A stretch of 64,000 bases of DNA from Roseiarcus sp963813195 (GCA_963813195.1 CAWEYC010000015.1:372001-436000), one strand, 5' to 3'. Positions 19,741 through 28,494 are shown, counted from the stretch's first letter. Notes: generated from the sequence alone by a model not told the origin. Numbers and translations are program-made.

Positions 19741-19760
19741 CAGACTCGGAAACTACCTAC
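19741..19760 (-). promoter_or_regulatory. TTTCCGA box, copy 3
   Basis: On the minus strand GTAGGTAGTTTCCGAGTCTG, pointing at the hypothetical gene that starts at 19629. Confidence 0.62.
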
Positions 19761-19899
19761 ACCCATGTCCGCTCAGCCCAGTTCGGTGCGACGGTCTTTC
19801 GACACCGGCTACGTTATTAGGAGCGTCAACAACGTGCTGCTCCAGAAGTCGTCTCGATCAAAGGAGTTCACGTCTCGTGCGAGTGATCGCGGCCCATCG

Positions 19900-20072
19900 C
19901 GGCGACCGCCACTCCGAGGCCGACAACCATTCAAAGAGGAACGCCATCTCGTCACCTGCGACGTTTTGAAACAAAAACGTGCGGCCGCACCGTCCGAGTG
20001 GCGCGCTCTCGCCGCTGAATTGGCGCTCCGGTTCGGGCAAACTACGGCACATGCAGACGACCTGCCGTTACT
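19900..20072 (+). pseudogene. IS6-family transposase C-terminal relic
   Basis: About 55 codons ending in HADDLPLL, with the IS6-type end FKEERHLVTCDVLKQ and EWRALAAELAL. Only the last part of the gene remains. IS110 copy B begins directly after its stop codon, as copy A does at the other IS6 relic. Confidence 0.72.
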
Positions 20073-20168
20073 CTGATGGTGTGGACGACGCCCGCACGGC
20101 ATCTGGCTCAACGAAGAGCCGTGCCAAAATGGTTGTCGTTAGAGCAACCGTTTGAAGGAGCGCCGTCC

Positions 20169-21209
20169 ATGGGAAAATCTAGCACCGATTTGTCTTCTCT
20201 CACCACCGTTGGCCTCGATTTGGCTAAGCACATCTTTCAAGTTCATGGCGTTGATGGTTCCGGGCGCGTTTTGGTCGCCAAGGCGATCAGGCGCAACAAG
20301 CTGCTGGAGTTTTTCGCTTCGCTGCCGCCCTGCCTGGTGGGGCTCGAGGCCTGCGGGTCGGCGCATCATTGGGCGCGCGAGCTGATCAAGCTTGGTCATG
20401 ACGCTCGGATGATGCCTCCGGCTTATGTGAAACCCTACGTACGCCGGCAGAAGAACGACGCGTCTGACGCAGCGGCGATTTGCGAGGCGGCGACAAGGCC
20501 CGCAATGCGATTTGTCGGCGTGCGCTCGCTGGAGAACCAGGCGGCGTTGATGCGTCACAAAGCGAGGGAGACGCTGGTATCGCAACGCACGCAACTGCTC
20601 AATGGGCTACGCGGGCACCTGACCGAGGTCGGCGTCATTGCGGCGCAGGGGCCCAGACACGCCCGCCAACTGGCGGAGTTGATCGAGGCCGGCGACAAGA
20701 CAATCCCGTTCGAAGTGTGCGAGGCGTTGGCGCCGCTCGTGGTGCAATTGCGGATCCTCGACGAAGCGATTGCGGGGCTCGACCGGACGATCGCGAAGAT
20801 GGCGCAGAAGGATGAAACGGCGCGCCGGTTGATGAGCATTCCGGGCTTCGGGCCTATTACCGCCTCCGCAATGGCGGCGACAATTCAGGATACGTCCAGC
20901 TTCGCCGGCCCGCGCGAGTTCGCCGCCTTTCTCGGGCTGACGCCCAAGCAGAACTCTTCCGGCGGCAAACAACGGCTCGGGCGCATTTCGAAGATGGGCA
21001 ATCGAAACTTGCGCAAACTGCTAGTCGTGGGGGCGCATGCCGTGCTGTTTCACCGTAAGCCACACACCGACCCGCTGCGGATGTGGGCGAAGAAGCTCAT
21101 GGAGAAGAAGCCCTTCAAGCTTGTCGCCGTGGCGCTCGCCAACAAAATGGCGCGCATCGCCTTCGCGATCCTGCGCGGCAACACGCTCTATCGGCAGATT
21201 CCGGTGTAA
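20169..21209 (+). CDS. IS110-family transposase, copy B
   Basis: 346 residues, nearly identical to copy A (differences at ARETLV, AIAGLDR, HRKPHTD and KKLMEKK). The RuvC-like DEDD residues and the C-terminal Transposase_20 region (IPGFGPITASAMAA, GLTPKQNSSGGKQRLG) are intact. GAAGGAGCG just before the ATG at 20169 serves as ribosome site. Confidence 0.93.
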   Translation: MGKSSTDLSSLTTVGLDLAKHIFQVHGVDGSGRVLVAKAIRRNKLLEFFASLPPCLVGLEACGSAHHWARELIKLGHDARMMPPAYVKPYVRRQKNDASDAAAICEAATRPAMRFVGVRSLENQAALMRHKARETLVSQRTQLLNGLRGHLTEVGVIAAQGPRHARQLAELIEAGDKTIPFEVCEALAPLVVQLRILDEAIAGLDRTIAKMAQKDETARRLMSIPGFGPITASAMAATIQDTSSFAGPREFAAFLGLTPKQNSSGGKQRLGRISKMGNRNLRKLLVVGAHAVLFHRKPHTDPLRMWAKKLMEKKPFKLVAVALANKMARIAFAILRGNTLYRQIPV

Positions 21210-21462
21210 GGAGCGCTGGCTGGGTTCGCCGTCATGGCTCGTCGAAAAGCCGAGGCGGCATAGGAGTCGAGGGTGACTAAGAGGTGATGCGCAGGAAGGC
21301 GATTGATCCCGAAGCCCGTGGCTTTGTCTGCGCAACTAAGCGCGCTACTCTGATTGAGGCAACGGATCAGCGGACAACATCAGGGCCGGCGGACTCTATT
21401 CTCCGCGCAAAAGGCCGAAGACATGACCGCACCCACGACCAGCGCAACGCCGAAAGTAGCCC
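21210..21462 (+). ncRNA. Candidate target-choosing RNA region of the IS110 element
   Basis: About 250 non-coding bases downstream of the transposase, strongly conserved with copy A (10573-10832) and recognisable in copy C (42478-42761) although no protein is encoded. In IS1111-type elements the guide (seek/bridge) RNA is made from this side. The location and conservation are seen; that an RNA is made is inference. Confidence 0.3.
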
Positions 21463-21670
21463 ATCGACGGCGGCGTCGCGAAAGTTGCTCGGCGCCGCGG
21501 GCGCGCGCCACCTCCGCTTCGACACTCCGGAAGCCAGCGGCCATGCCGAGCGACAGCCAACGCTTCAAAAAGCTGGCGGCGACGCGACAAAGCCGGCGTG
21601 TTTCCGAATCGAACACTCTCGCGTGGCGAACATGCCGATCCTCATTGAAGGGCTCTTCCAGCGCTGGCCT

Positions 21671-21691
21671 GAGTAATTTCCGAGGCTAGCG
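21671..21691 (+). promoter_or_regulatory. TTTCCGA box, copy 4
   Basis: GAGTAATTTCCGAGGCTAGC, 66 bases before the Gly-rich secreted protein gene and pointing at it. Confidence 0.66.
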
Positions 21692-21756
21692 CTCCGGCCG
21701 GCGAACATATTGACTGATCGGAGTCGTCATATCTCTTGTGACCTGGAGCCGCCCTT

Positions 21757-22059
21757 ATGAAAAAGCATATGCTAATGAACATGTTCGTCGCGGGGTCGAT
21801 CGCGCTAGCGTTGGCCGCCAGCACGATCGCACTTCCGTCCGCCGCCGCTGCCGCCCAGAGGCATGGAGGGGCTGCCCATGGTGGGGGGCATGCTCGTGGT
21901 CATGCTGGCGGTCATTTCGGCGCCCGCGGCGCCCGCGGAGCTCGTGGTGGGTATGGCGGATATGGCGGGTATGGCGGGTATGGCGGCAATGGCGGCTATT
22001 ATGGCGTCTGCGGACCTATTCAATTGACTCTTGGTCTCTGCGGTCCCTGGGGCTACTGA
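21757..22059 (+). CDS. Secreted Gly/His-rich repeat protein
   Basis: 100 residues. An N-terminal signal peptide (MKKHMLMNMF, hydrophobic core, cleavage near ASTIALPSAAAA) is followed by His/Gly-rich and then YGG-repeat sequence and two cysteines near the end (GVCGPIQLTLGLCGPWGY). Likely periplasmic or extracellular; function unknown. A TTTCCGA box lies 66 bases upstream. Confidence 0.72.
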   Translation: MKKHMLMNMFVAGSIALALAASTIALPSAAAAAQRHGGAAHGGGHARGHAGGHFGARGARGARGGYGGYGGYGGYGGNGGYYGVCGPIQLTLGLCGPWGY

Positions 22060-22275
22060 GCGCGGCTCGATCGCCCCTCCTTCATGCGCGTCCACTCGGA
22101 TTTGGACCGCGCCCGTCGGAGTGGCGAGGCCGCGCGCCGCCGTCGATCGACTTCTCGACCAAGAGGTTCGCGTCAAGCGCGGTGTGTCGGCGGAACGGAG
22201 CTGGGCGAATTCGCCTTCAAGTCTAGCGGGCCGATATTCAACAGACGATGCAATGTTTCAACCAAAGGTGCGCTC

Positions 22276-22740
22276 ATGAGAAAATTTCTTCTCGCCTCCG
22301 TGGCGATCGCCGGCTTGGCCACTTCGACATTCACCCTGAACGCGTTCGCCGCCCCCAGCGACGCTCCAGACATGGCGCAGATGCAGCGTATGCAGGAACG
22401 CCACGCCCTTATGCTCGATGCGCATCTTACCGCCATGAAGGCGGGGCTCAAGCTCACCCCAGAGCAAGAGAAGATCTGGCCGGCGTTCGAAACAGCGATC
22501 CGCGACGCGGAAAAAGCGCGCACGGAACGATGGCGTCAGGCGCGCGAGCGCATGGAGAGCGGCGATCGCCCCTCGCCGATCGAGCGCATGATGATCATGT
22601 CCGAGCATCTCCAAAGGACGGCGGCGCAACTCCAGATCGTCGCCGATGCGGCCAAGCCTCTTTACGATAGCCTTACCGATGCGCAAAAGCGCGATTTCGG
22701 TCCGCTGATGCGCGACTTCAGGCTTCGCGGCCAACACTAA
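22276..22740 (+). CDS. Spy/CpxP-like LTXXQ periplasmic protein
   Basis: 154 residues. A signal peptide with cleavage near NAFAAP is followed by a helical, charged domain with two LTxxQ-type motifs: LKLTPEQEKIWPAFE and LTDAQKRDFG. Such proteins are periplasmic chaperones or metal/stress sensors (Spy, CpxP, CnrX-like), commonly induced by envelope stress. It follows the Gly-rich protein gene by about 215 bases. Confidence 0.8.
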   Translation: MRKFLLASVAIAGLATSTFTLNAFAAPSDAPDMAQMQRMQERHALMLDAHLTAMKAGLKLTPEQEKIWPAFETAIRDAEKARTERWRQARERMESGDRPSPIERMMIMSEHLQRTAAQLQIVADAAKPLYDSLTDAQKRDFGPLMRDFRLRGQH

Positions 22741-22932
22741 CCTTTGTCATTGCGGATGCGATCCAGACGCGGATTGGAAGCCGCAGTCGAGTTCCCCGCT
22801 GCAATGGGAAGTCGGATCGGCGCCAACGCCGGTCGGCGTTGCGAGTGCTTGCTCTCAAGCGACGTTGGAGAACGATCCGCCAAAGGACGAATTATCGTGA
22901 ACGATCCTGAGAGTGGCATTTCATGAGTTCTC

Positions 22933-23212
22933 GTGCATGCTTTGCGCGCGCTCGTGCTGAGTACGGCTCTGCTGGGCGCCTGCGCGAGCGACCCGCGCAC
23001 GCCTTTCACCGAGTCCGAGGAGATGACCGCGGTCCCCATCGGCGGGCCCAATATTCGATATTGGGCCGACGCCACGGCAAGCACGCTCCAAGGGGCCGTG
23101 CGACGCGCCGTCGTGCAGAAAGGGCGACCATTCGTCTATCTCGCACTGTCCCGCGGCGGTGGCGGCGGCGCATTCGGCGCGGGCGTCCCCAACGGCTGGA
23201 CCGAGTTCTGTT
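22933..23212 (+). pseudogene. Patatin-like phospholipase, truncated
   Basis: A GTG start gives a lipoprotein signal (lipobox LLGAC) and the beginning of a patatin domain, KGRPFVYLALSRGGGGGAFG, where family members have a GGGxxGAF-type oxyanion loop (here one Gly is Arg). After GWTE the similarity ends at a 26-bp inverted repeat; the GxSxG serine and the Asp are absent. The remaining frame to 23388 is not family-like. Confidence 0.7.
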
Positions 23213-23280
23213 TTGCGCGATCGTCTTTTCTTGTGGCCTATTTCCCCAAGCTCCGGCCACAAGAAAAGACGATCGCGCAA
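23213..23280. repeat. 26-bp perfect inverted repeat with 16-base loop
   Basis: Arms at 23213-23238 and 23255-23280 are perfectly complementary, beginning TTGCGCGATCGTC. It sits exactly where the patatin gene is broken. There is no T-run. It could be a miniature inverted-repeat insertion or the scar of an inverted duplication. Confidence 0.85.
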
Positions 23281-23326
23281 CACGGGCTTCCGGCGTCAGG
23301 CGCGCCGATCGTCGAACGATTTCTCG

Positions 23327-24091
23327 CTAGGCGTCAAACCCCGGCCAACCGTAATGGCTATGGAGCCGCTTCGCATAGTCTCGATTGAAAGCGTCCATGG
23401 GATCCCACGGCGGGCTCAATTTGACCTGTTCGCGCGACACGTCGAGCTCGACGCGGTGGTCGAACCAATCGATCGTTTTCACCGCGAGCGGCGAAATCAG
23501 CACCCGCTTGCCGAACCACCAATTCCGCGTGTCGACGACGAAATAATGGATGCTCCAGTCACCGTCGTCGATCATGAGGTTCTCGACGTGACCGATTTCG
23601 CCGTCCGCGGCGTGAATGTGGTATCCTGTAACTTCGTCGACGCTACGCACGTGCGGATCGGCTCCTTGCAAACTCGCGTCCTCGGCATTCGCATGGCCGG
23701 TGCTCAGACCTAAGCCGAAATAGGGCGGCGCGATATAGGGCCAAGCCATCGCGCCGAGATACGGGCCGCTCCAAAGCGGGTCCCACCCATAGTGAGAGTA
23801 GAGCTGGTTCTCCATTTGCTGCGACACGGGCTGGTCGTCAGCCAATTCGGGGCTTTGTTCGACCTGAGCCTTCGTGAGCGACACGACAAATTGTCGTTGC
23901 TCCAAGTCGGCTCGCGAAATTGCCGAGGGATGGATCAGCACCTTGCGTCCCGTCAGCCAAGTTCCGCAATCGATGACGAGCCAACGCACTTTCCACGTTG
24001 CGTCGTCGAACAAGAAATCGGCGACGGTTCCTATCCGGCCGTCCTTCGCCTCGATCGCGAAACCCCTCAGGGGTAAAATGACTTGCATCAT
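23327..24091 (-). CDS. Protein with two PRC-barrel domains
   Basis: 254 residues with two PRC-barrel domains, one at about 1-85 (GFAIEAKDGRIGTVADFLFDD) and one at about 150-235 (YHIHAADGEIGHVENLMIDD), joined by a linker. PRC-barrels bind partners in photosynthetic reaction centres, RNA processing and stress proteins; paired versions of this form are common near stress genes in Rhizobiales. No signal peptide. It lies 114 bases after the glycine-zipper lipoprotein gene on the same strand and may share its TTTCCGA-controlled transcript. Confidence 0.85.
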   Translation of the reverse strand: MMQVILPLRGFAIEAKDGRIGTVADFLFDDATWKVRWLVIDCGTWLTGRKVLIHPSAISRADLEQRQFVVSLTKAQVEQSPELADDQPVSQQMENQLYSHYGWDPLWSGPYLGAMAWPYIAPPYFGLGLSTGHANAEDASLQGADPHVRSVDEVTGYHIHAADGEIGHVENLMIDDGDWSIHYFVVDTRNWWFGKRVLISPLAVKTIDWFDHRVELDVSREQVKLSPPWDPMDAFNRDYAKRLHSHYGWPGFDA

Positions 24092-24205
24092 AGCTCTACG
24101 CCTTTCGGGAGTTGGTCTGACGGCCTCGTGGTCGAGGCCGAGAGGTTTGTGCTGGTGTCTACCACGGACCTGGCGACCTTATCCGCGTCGGTACGGCCAG
24201 CGCGA

Positions 24206-24463
24206 TTAGGAGTTCCAGTAGTGATGATAACGGCGCCAATGGCGGTGATGACGGCGATGTGGGACGCCCATGCCCGTCGCGACGGTGGGACCTTCGACTG
24301 CGCCGGCAACCCCGCCAACGACGGCGCCCACCGGCCCGGCCACCGAACCTCCCGCCACTGCGCCGACACCCGCACCGCTAAACCTTTCAGTCGTCGTGGA
24401 ACAGGCCGCAAGGCCCAGCGCGGTCAAGGCGACAAGCGTCATATTCAGTATAGATATCGACAT
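24206..24463 (-). CDS. Small glycine-zipper lipoprotein
   Basis: 85 residues from MSISILNMTL. A lipobox (LGLAAC, Cys21) is followed by a glycine zipper (GAGVGAVAGGSVAGPVGAVVG) and a His/Arg/Tyr-rich tail. The zipper resembles that of the DUF1236 protein at 28495 (GPVGAVVGG in both). Likely attached to the outer membrane; function unknown. A TTTCCGA box lies about 175 bases upstream on the same strand. Confidence 0.7.
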   Translation of the reverse strand: MSISILNMTLVALTALGLAACSTTTERFSGAGVGAVAGGSVAGPVGAVVGGVAGAVEGPTVATGMGVPHRRHHRHWRRYHHYWNS

Positions 24464-24845
24464 GTATTGCAATTCCCCATTTTTAGTTGAAGCGCCGGCC
24501 CCCAGACATGGCCGACTCGAAAGAGCTGGCTGCCAGCGGATCGCCGCCGTCATCTTCTGGCGCCGAACGGGGCAGCTTCTTGCTCGCACCGATGCGCCGA
24601 AGAACGCACCATAAGAGACGATTCGGCTGGAGAAAAAGGTTCGGAAACTACCTAGTCTCGGGGGCATCCGCTTCGAGAGCTGAAGCGGCGCCTCCACGCG
24701 CTGCTCGCAACAATCTCGGCGGTGGAATCGAAATGCGTAGATTCCGAGTTCTCATTTCGCGATTGCAATGTCGGCTAGCTCTAAGCCTGGCGCGCCTATT
24801 CGCTCATGCGCCTAGAGGCGTCGCGACCGCTTACGAGGAACTCCT
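24464..24845. other. Leader region between divergent genes
   Basis: It holds the minus-strand TTTCCGA box at 24638-24657 and, at its right end, a GAGGAAC ribosome site for the gene at 24846. Long open frames crossing it are extensions of neighbouring frames without motifs. Confidence 0.45.
24638..24657 (-). promoter_or_regulatory. TTTCCGA box, copy 5
   Basis: On the minus strand CTAGGTAGTTTCCGAACC, pointing at the lipoprotein gene that starts at 24463 and the PRC-barrel gene behind it. Confidence 0.64.
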
Positions 24846-25175
24846 ATGCAGAGAATTACCGTCGACCTCATACGGCTCGCCGTCACGGGCGCGGTCGCTT
24901 TCGCCGTTGTTCTGGCCGCGAATCCGGGACGACTTCACCATCGCGGTCAGTTCGCCAGCGCGAAGATTCGCGTCCCGATGCCTATTTTTGTGCACGCAAT
25001 TTCCGTTGCCGCTCCGCCGACGCGTTCGGCCGCGAACGACCAGATTGGCGCACCTGCGACTGCGGAATTGCAGGCGGACCGCGGAGCAATTGTGCAATCC
25101 TGCGCGAGCGGCGCACCGGCATTGCGCAGCCATCGCGAGTTGGCGCCGCAGAGCCTGTTGGCGCTCGCGCCTTGA
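24846..25175 (+). CDS. Hypothetical membrane or secreted protein
   Basis: 109 residues. It begins MQRITVDLIRLAV and has one hydrophobic segment (VTGAVAFAVVLAAN) that could be a signal or anchor; the rest is low-complexity and unrecognised. A GAGGAAC ribosome site sits six bases before the ATG. Whether the second half is truly coding is uncertain. Confidence 0.4.
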   Translation: MQRITVDLIRLAVTGAVAFAVVLAANPGRLHHRGQFASAKIRVPMPIFVHAISVAAPPTRSAANDQIGAPATAELQADRGAIVQSCASGAPALRSHRELAPQSLLALAP

Positions 25176-25320
25176 GCGGTATTTGCCTCCACCGCATCCG
25201 CTCAATCGAGTGCGCACAAGCCCAGAGAGACGGAATTGGGGGACGATCGGTCGACGCTCTATCGCTACGCAAAGCGAAACTTCGAGTCAGCGCCGCCGAA
25301 GCTCAGGCCCTCGCCGTACC

Positions 25321-25341
25321 TAGGTGTTTTCCGACGCTGCC
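25321..25341 (+). promoter_or_regulatory. TTTCCGA box, copy 6
   Basis: TAGGTGTTTTCCGACGCTGC, 100 bases before the CsbD gene and pointing at the CsbD-DUF3309-DUF1003 group. Confidence 0.62.
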
Positions 25342-25440
25342 GTCTCCGCAATGAGGCGGCTACGGTCTCAATGCGAGATGGGAGCGGTGTAATTCAACGC
25401 GCTGTCGCGTGTCGCCGCGAAACGAACGGAGAGCACAGCC

Positions 25441-25626
25441 ATGGACAAGAACAGAATAGCCGGTTCGATCAAGGAAGTCAGGGGCGCCGCGAAGGAAGCG
25501 GTTGGCAAGGCCATTGGCGACGCCAAGTTGCAGAGCGACGGCAAGGCCGACAAAGCTACCGGCAAGATTCAGAATGCCGTCGGCGGCGTGAACGACGCGG
25601 TGCGCGACGCGCTGAAGACGCCCTGA
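25441..25626 (+). CDS. CsbD-family stress protein
   Basis: 61 residues, start MDKNRIAGSIKEVRGAAKE, the hallmark of CsbD-like proteins (NRIxGxxKxxxGxxKExxGK). They are small, hydrophilic, helical proteins made under general stress; the molecular role is unknown. It is the first gene of a likely operon with the small membrane protein 49 bases later and the (interrupted) DUF1003 gene. Confidence 0.88.
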   Translation: MDKNRIAGSIKEVRGAAKEAVGKAIGDAKLQSDGKADKATGKIQNAVGGVNDAVRDALKTP

Positions 25627-25675
25627 AGCCCGCCGCCTCCCCCCGGGCGAACACTATCAACCAGGAGGCTTGATC

Positions 25676-25828
25676 ATGAGCCTGATTCTTATCATCGTCT
25701 TGTTGGTTATTGTCTTCGGCGGCGGCGGCGGCTATTACGCGCACAGTTATTATGGCGGCCCCGGACTCGGCGGCGTTCTCGGCGTCGTTTTGATCGTGCT
25801 TGTCGTGCTGTGGCTTGTGGGCCGCTAG
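25676..25828 (+). CDS. DUF3309 small membrane protein
   Basis: 50 residues with two hydrophobic helices (LILIIVLLVIVFGGGGG and GVVLIVLVVLWLVG) separated by a Tyr/Gly-rich turn, as in DUF3309. AGGAGGCT just before the ATG is a strong ribosome site. Function unknown; found next to CsbD and other stress genes. Confidence 0.75.
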   Translation: MSLILIIVLLVIVFGGGGGYYAHSYYGGPGLGGVLGVVLIVLVVLWLVGR

Positions 25829-26062
25829 CCAATACACGCGCCGGGCGCTGCATTCCTACAACTCGGGCGTTCAGCGCGCAATGGTGACCCGCAGCGACGC
25901 AACGGGCAATGTCCCTAGAAGAGGAACGTCAGTGCCTGATTTGGACGTCGACTCTTCGATCATACCAATTCATATCGAAGAGACGATCCAGTCGATCGCA
26001 CGGCTCCACGCCGAGCACCACGCGAACGCTACGCAACATCAGCGCGTTGTCGACCGGATCAC

Positions 26063-27797
26063 GTAATCGGGGCAGATTTCCGGGCGATGCGGGCGGGCTT
26101 CAAGCGTGTGCGGTTTGGATGAGGTCGACGAGGGGTGGGATTGTTGGTCCGGCGACTCCGAGGCGTGCGCCGATGTATTCGAAAAAGGACACTTTGAGCT
26201 TCATGCAGGTTTTGGCGAGCCCGAGCATGGTGTCCCGTGCGTCGCGGCCCTTGTTGCTGACGGTTCCGCCGGAGATTTTTCGCTTGGTGACGAAAGCGCG
26301 GATGTCGTTTTCCGAGGCGTTGGTTTTGAGCGGGATGCCCGGCCGCTCGAGAACGCGTAAAAGTTCGTCTTTGTTGCGATAAAGACGTCTGAGGAGACTG
26401 TCGAGCGTCGCGTAGCCGGTTCTGGCGCGGTTGAAGATGCGGTCGAACCGCGCGCGCAGAACCTGGGCTTGTTCAGGATTTGGGGCGAGTTTGTAGTCTT
26501 TCAAAGCGCGATAGAACCACCAGATCATCCGCTTGGCGATTTCGATGGCGTTGCGCTGCTTGTCATTGGCGGGGACCAATTTATGGACGAGCCGCTCAGC
26601 GTGAACCCAGCACAAAGCATGGACGGCGATGCGGAACTGGCCGGCGTCGTCGGAAACGACGACGGTGTCCTGCAACAATCCTTGATGGCGGATTGCGCCC
26701 CACAGCGCGCCTTCGTTAGCGATCAGGACGGGATCGGGAGTGACTTTCAGCACGCTCAGCCCCAGCGCCTGCAAATGCCGCTCCCAGCCCTCGGGGCTGC
26801 GGAAAATGCGGTCCTCATGGCCAGCGAACTTGTCGATGACGCTCTGCGGCAGGCCGCGCTCTTTCATATAATCGAGCGCCGCGTCGTTGATCACATAGAG
26901 CGATGCGCCGCCGCAAAGGCGCGACAGAAAAGCCACGCGCGATTTGGCGGCGCCGGTGCGAAAGACGCAAAAGCGATCAGAGCCGATCTGTGTGGCGTAG
27001 CCGTTCTTGCCAGCATGGCGCGCCCCTGTATCGTCGACCGTGACATAGGCGCCGCCCAGGCCGGCTTTCAGCACGGCCTCATCCTCGGCGCGAAACGCCT
27101 CCAGCTTGGCCGTCAACAGGCGGACGACCTGTCGCTTCGAAATCACCACGCCTATGTCATTGAGAAACGTCACGATGCGCTCGCAGGTCATTTGTCCGGC
27201 AAAGTGAAGCGTCAATACGGCGCGATGTAAGTGGGGGCCATAGCCCCCGACAATCCCAGGAGCCAGATCGGCAATGATCGTCTTGCCCTGTGGCGTTTCC
27301 CATCGCTCGCGCCGATAGCGCGTCACCTGCGGATGCAGGCTCAAGTCCTGAACCACCACGTCTTCATAGCCCTTGTGACGCGAACCGGCGGGAGCTTTCG
27401 CTCTCACCACCACCGTTGCGCCAATCGTCAGCTTGTCGAGCTGGCTGCCGCGCCGGCGCGTCGAACGTCCCCCCTTGTCGCCGCCAGCCTTTGGCCCATC
27501 CGTCGCTCTGTCCATACCAGAGGGCCTTTGCGGCGGACGCGGCGGCAGATGCTTCAGCCGCGCAAGCTCGTCCTTGACCGCCTGATACTCGACTTTCAGC
27601 TTGGCGAACGCTGCGCCGATCTTCTCATTCTCAGACCGAAGTCGCGTCACCTCGCCAAGCAAATCCCGCACGACGCCGATCAGTTCAGCGGGCGTCAGGC
27701 GTTCCAGCGAATCAGGTTCATGGGCCGGCATCCAAAGCTTGAATCACATTTTCCAATCCCTGACTCCCCCCGCCGCCCGGAAATCTGCCCCGATTAC
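26063..27797 (-). mobile_element. IS66-family element, complete
   Basis: 1735 bp with perfect 24-bp terminal inverted repeats (GTAATCGGGGCAG... at 26063-26086 and its complement at 27774-27797). The element is flanked by a direct repeat CCGGATCAC at 26054-26062 and 27798-27806, nine bases against the usual eight for IS66. It carries only the large transposase gene, without the small accessory genes tnpA and tnpB. It interrupts the DUF1003 gene. Confidence 0.95.
26100..27731 (-). CDS. IS66-family transposase (TnpC-type)
   Basis: 543 residues. An N-terminal coiled coil (about 12-60, LLGEVTRLRSENEKIGAAFAKL) precedes a Pro/Arg-rich linker and the DDE domain, with Asp in GAYVTVDDTGARHAGK, Asp in VVSDDAGQF followed by CWVHAERLVHKL, and Glu in NASENDIRAFVTKRKISGG. 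Frame and catalytic residues are intact, so the element may be active. Confidence 0.92.
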   Translation of the reverse strand: MPAHEPDSLERLTPAELIGVVRDLLGEVTRLRSENEKIGAAFAKLKVEYQAVKDELARLKHLPPRPPQRPSGMDRATDGPKAGGDKGGRSTRRRGSQLDKLTIGATVVVRAKAPAGSRHKGYEDVVVQDLSLHPQVTRYRRERWETPQGKTIIADLAPGIVGGYGPHLHRAVLTLHFAGQMTCERIVTFLNDIGVVISKRQVVRLLTAKLEAFRAEDEAVLKAGLGGAYVTVDDTGARHAGKNGYATQIGSDRFCVFRTGAAKSRVAFLSRLCGGASLYVINDAALDYMKERGLPQSVIDKFAGHEDRIFRSPEGWERHLQALGLSVLKVTPDPVLIANEGALWGAIRHQGLLQDTVVVSDDAGQFRIAVHALCWVHAERLVHKLVPANDKQRNAIEIAKRMIWWFYRALKDYKLAPNPEQAQVLRARFDRIFNRARTGYATLDSLLRRLYRNKDELLRVLERPGIPLKTNASENDIRAFVTKRKISGGTVSNKGRDARDTMLGLAKTCMKLKVSFFEYIGARLGVAGPTIPPLVDLIQTAHA

Positions 27798-28363
27798 CCG
27801 GATCACTTCCCTGTTAGGCCGCCCTAGCTTCATCGCAGCCCTGACGGTCCTCGTCGGCGGTTGGGTAATCCTGAACGGCTTCGCCGTCGCGCTTGGCTTG
27901 CGCCCGCTAGACCCGCCTCCCTTCCCTTGGCTGGCGGGTTCTGCGTCAGTGGCGTCTCTTTATCTGGTCGTGCTGATCCTTACGTCTCAGAGGCGGGACG
28001 ATCGTCTTACCCAACGCCGGGAGCGGTTAATTCTTGAGGTAGCGATTTTGAGCGAGCAAAAGATTGGTAAGGTCGTCGCGCTACTCGAGGGGCTTCGACG
28101 GGATAGCCCGCACGTTCGCGATCGGGTTGACGAACAAGCCGACATCATGGCTCGACCAGCGGACCCGCAATCAGTCATCGACGCGATCAAAGAGACGCGC
28201 TCCGAGGCCGCGCACGTCTCCAGCGCTGCGGAGGGCGCGTGAGCGCGCTCAGGAAGCTCGTTGGAATCAAACGGACGGCGCTTGGCTTCTAGCCAATTTC
28301 CTGCTGAACCGATCGACCCCTCAAAGCAATGCAATTGATTCATTGTGTTTTCATGAATGACTA

Positions 28364-28384
28364 TAGGTATTATCCGACCCTAGT
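28364..28384 (+). promoter_or_regulatory. TTTCCGA box, copy 7
   Basis: TAGGTATTATCCGACCCTAG, 110 bases before the DUF1236 gene and pointing at it. One T of the core is replaced by A; the flanking TAGG and CCTA form a clear dyad. Confidence 0.55.
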
Positions 28385-28494
28385 CCTCCTTTGCACAGCT
28401 GTTATCGTCACGCAATCGTTGCCATTTCGATTATGACACATGGTCGATGCGACGGGACTTCGCTTGCGATTTTTACAAAAATAGAGGATATTTC

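Larger units (their letters stand above)
20082..21462 (+). mobile_element. IS110-family element, copy B (3' end truncated)
   Basis: The left inverted repeat TGGACGACGCCCGC is at 20082-20095. Similarity to copy A continues through the transposase and the non-coding part up to 21462, then stops before the right inverted repeat, which is missing. It is inverted relative to copy A, about 8 kb away. Without its right end it should be immobile, although its transposase is intact and could act on the other copies. Confidence 0.87.
25881..28242 (+). pseudogene. DUF1003 membrane protein, split by IS66 insertion
   Basis: The N-terminal part (25881-26062, HIEETIQSIARLHAEHHANA) and the C-terminal part (27798-28242, ALTVLVGGWVILNGFAV, LRPLDPPPFPWLAG, VASLYLVVLILTSQRRDD, AILSEQKIGKVVALLE) belong to one DUF1003 protein with two membrane helices. 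Removing the IS66 element and one copy of the 9-bp repeat restores one frame exactly: VVDRI-TSLLGRP. Start choices are the ATG at 25881 or a GTG about 16 codons later with a GAGGAAC site. The insertion is therefore recent and the gene otherwise intact. Confidence 0.9.

Noticed and set aside
21590..21620. TGTTTCCGAATCGAACA as another regulon box
   Set aside because: It shares only TTTCCGA; the GTA and CTA flanks are missing, and a good box lies 60 bases further on.
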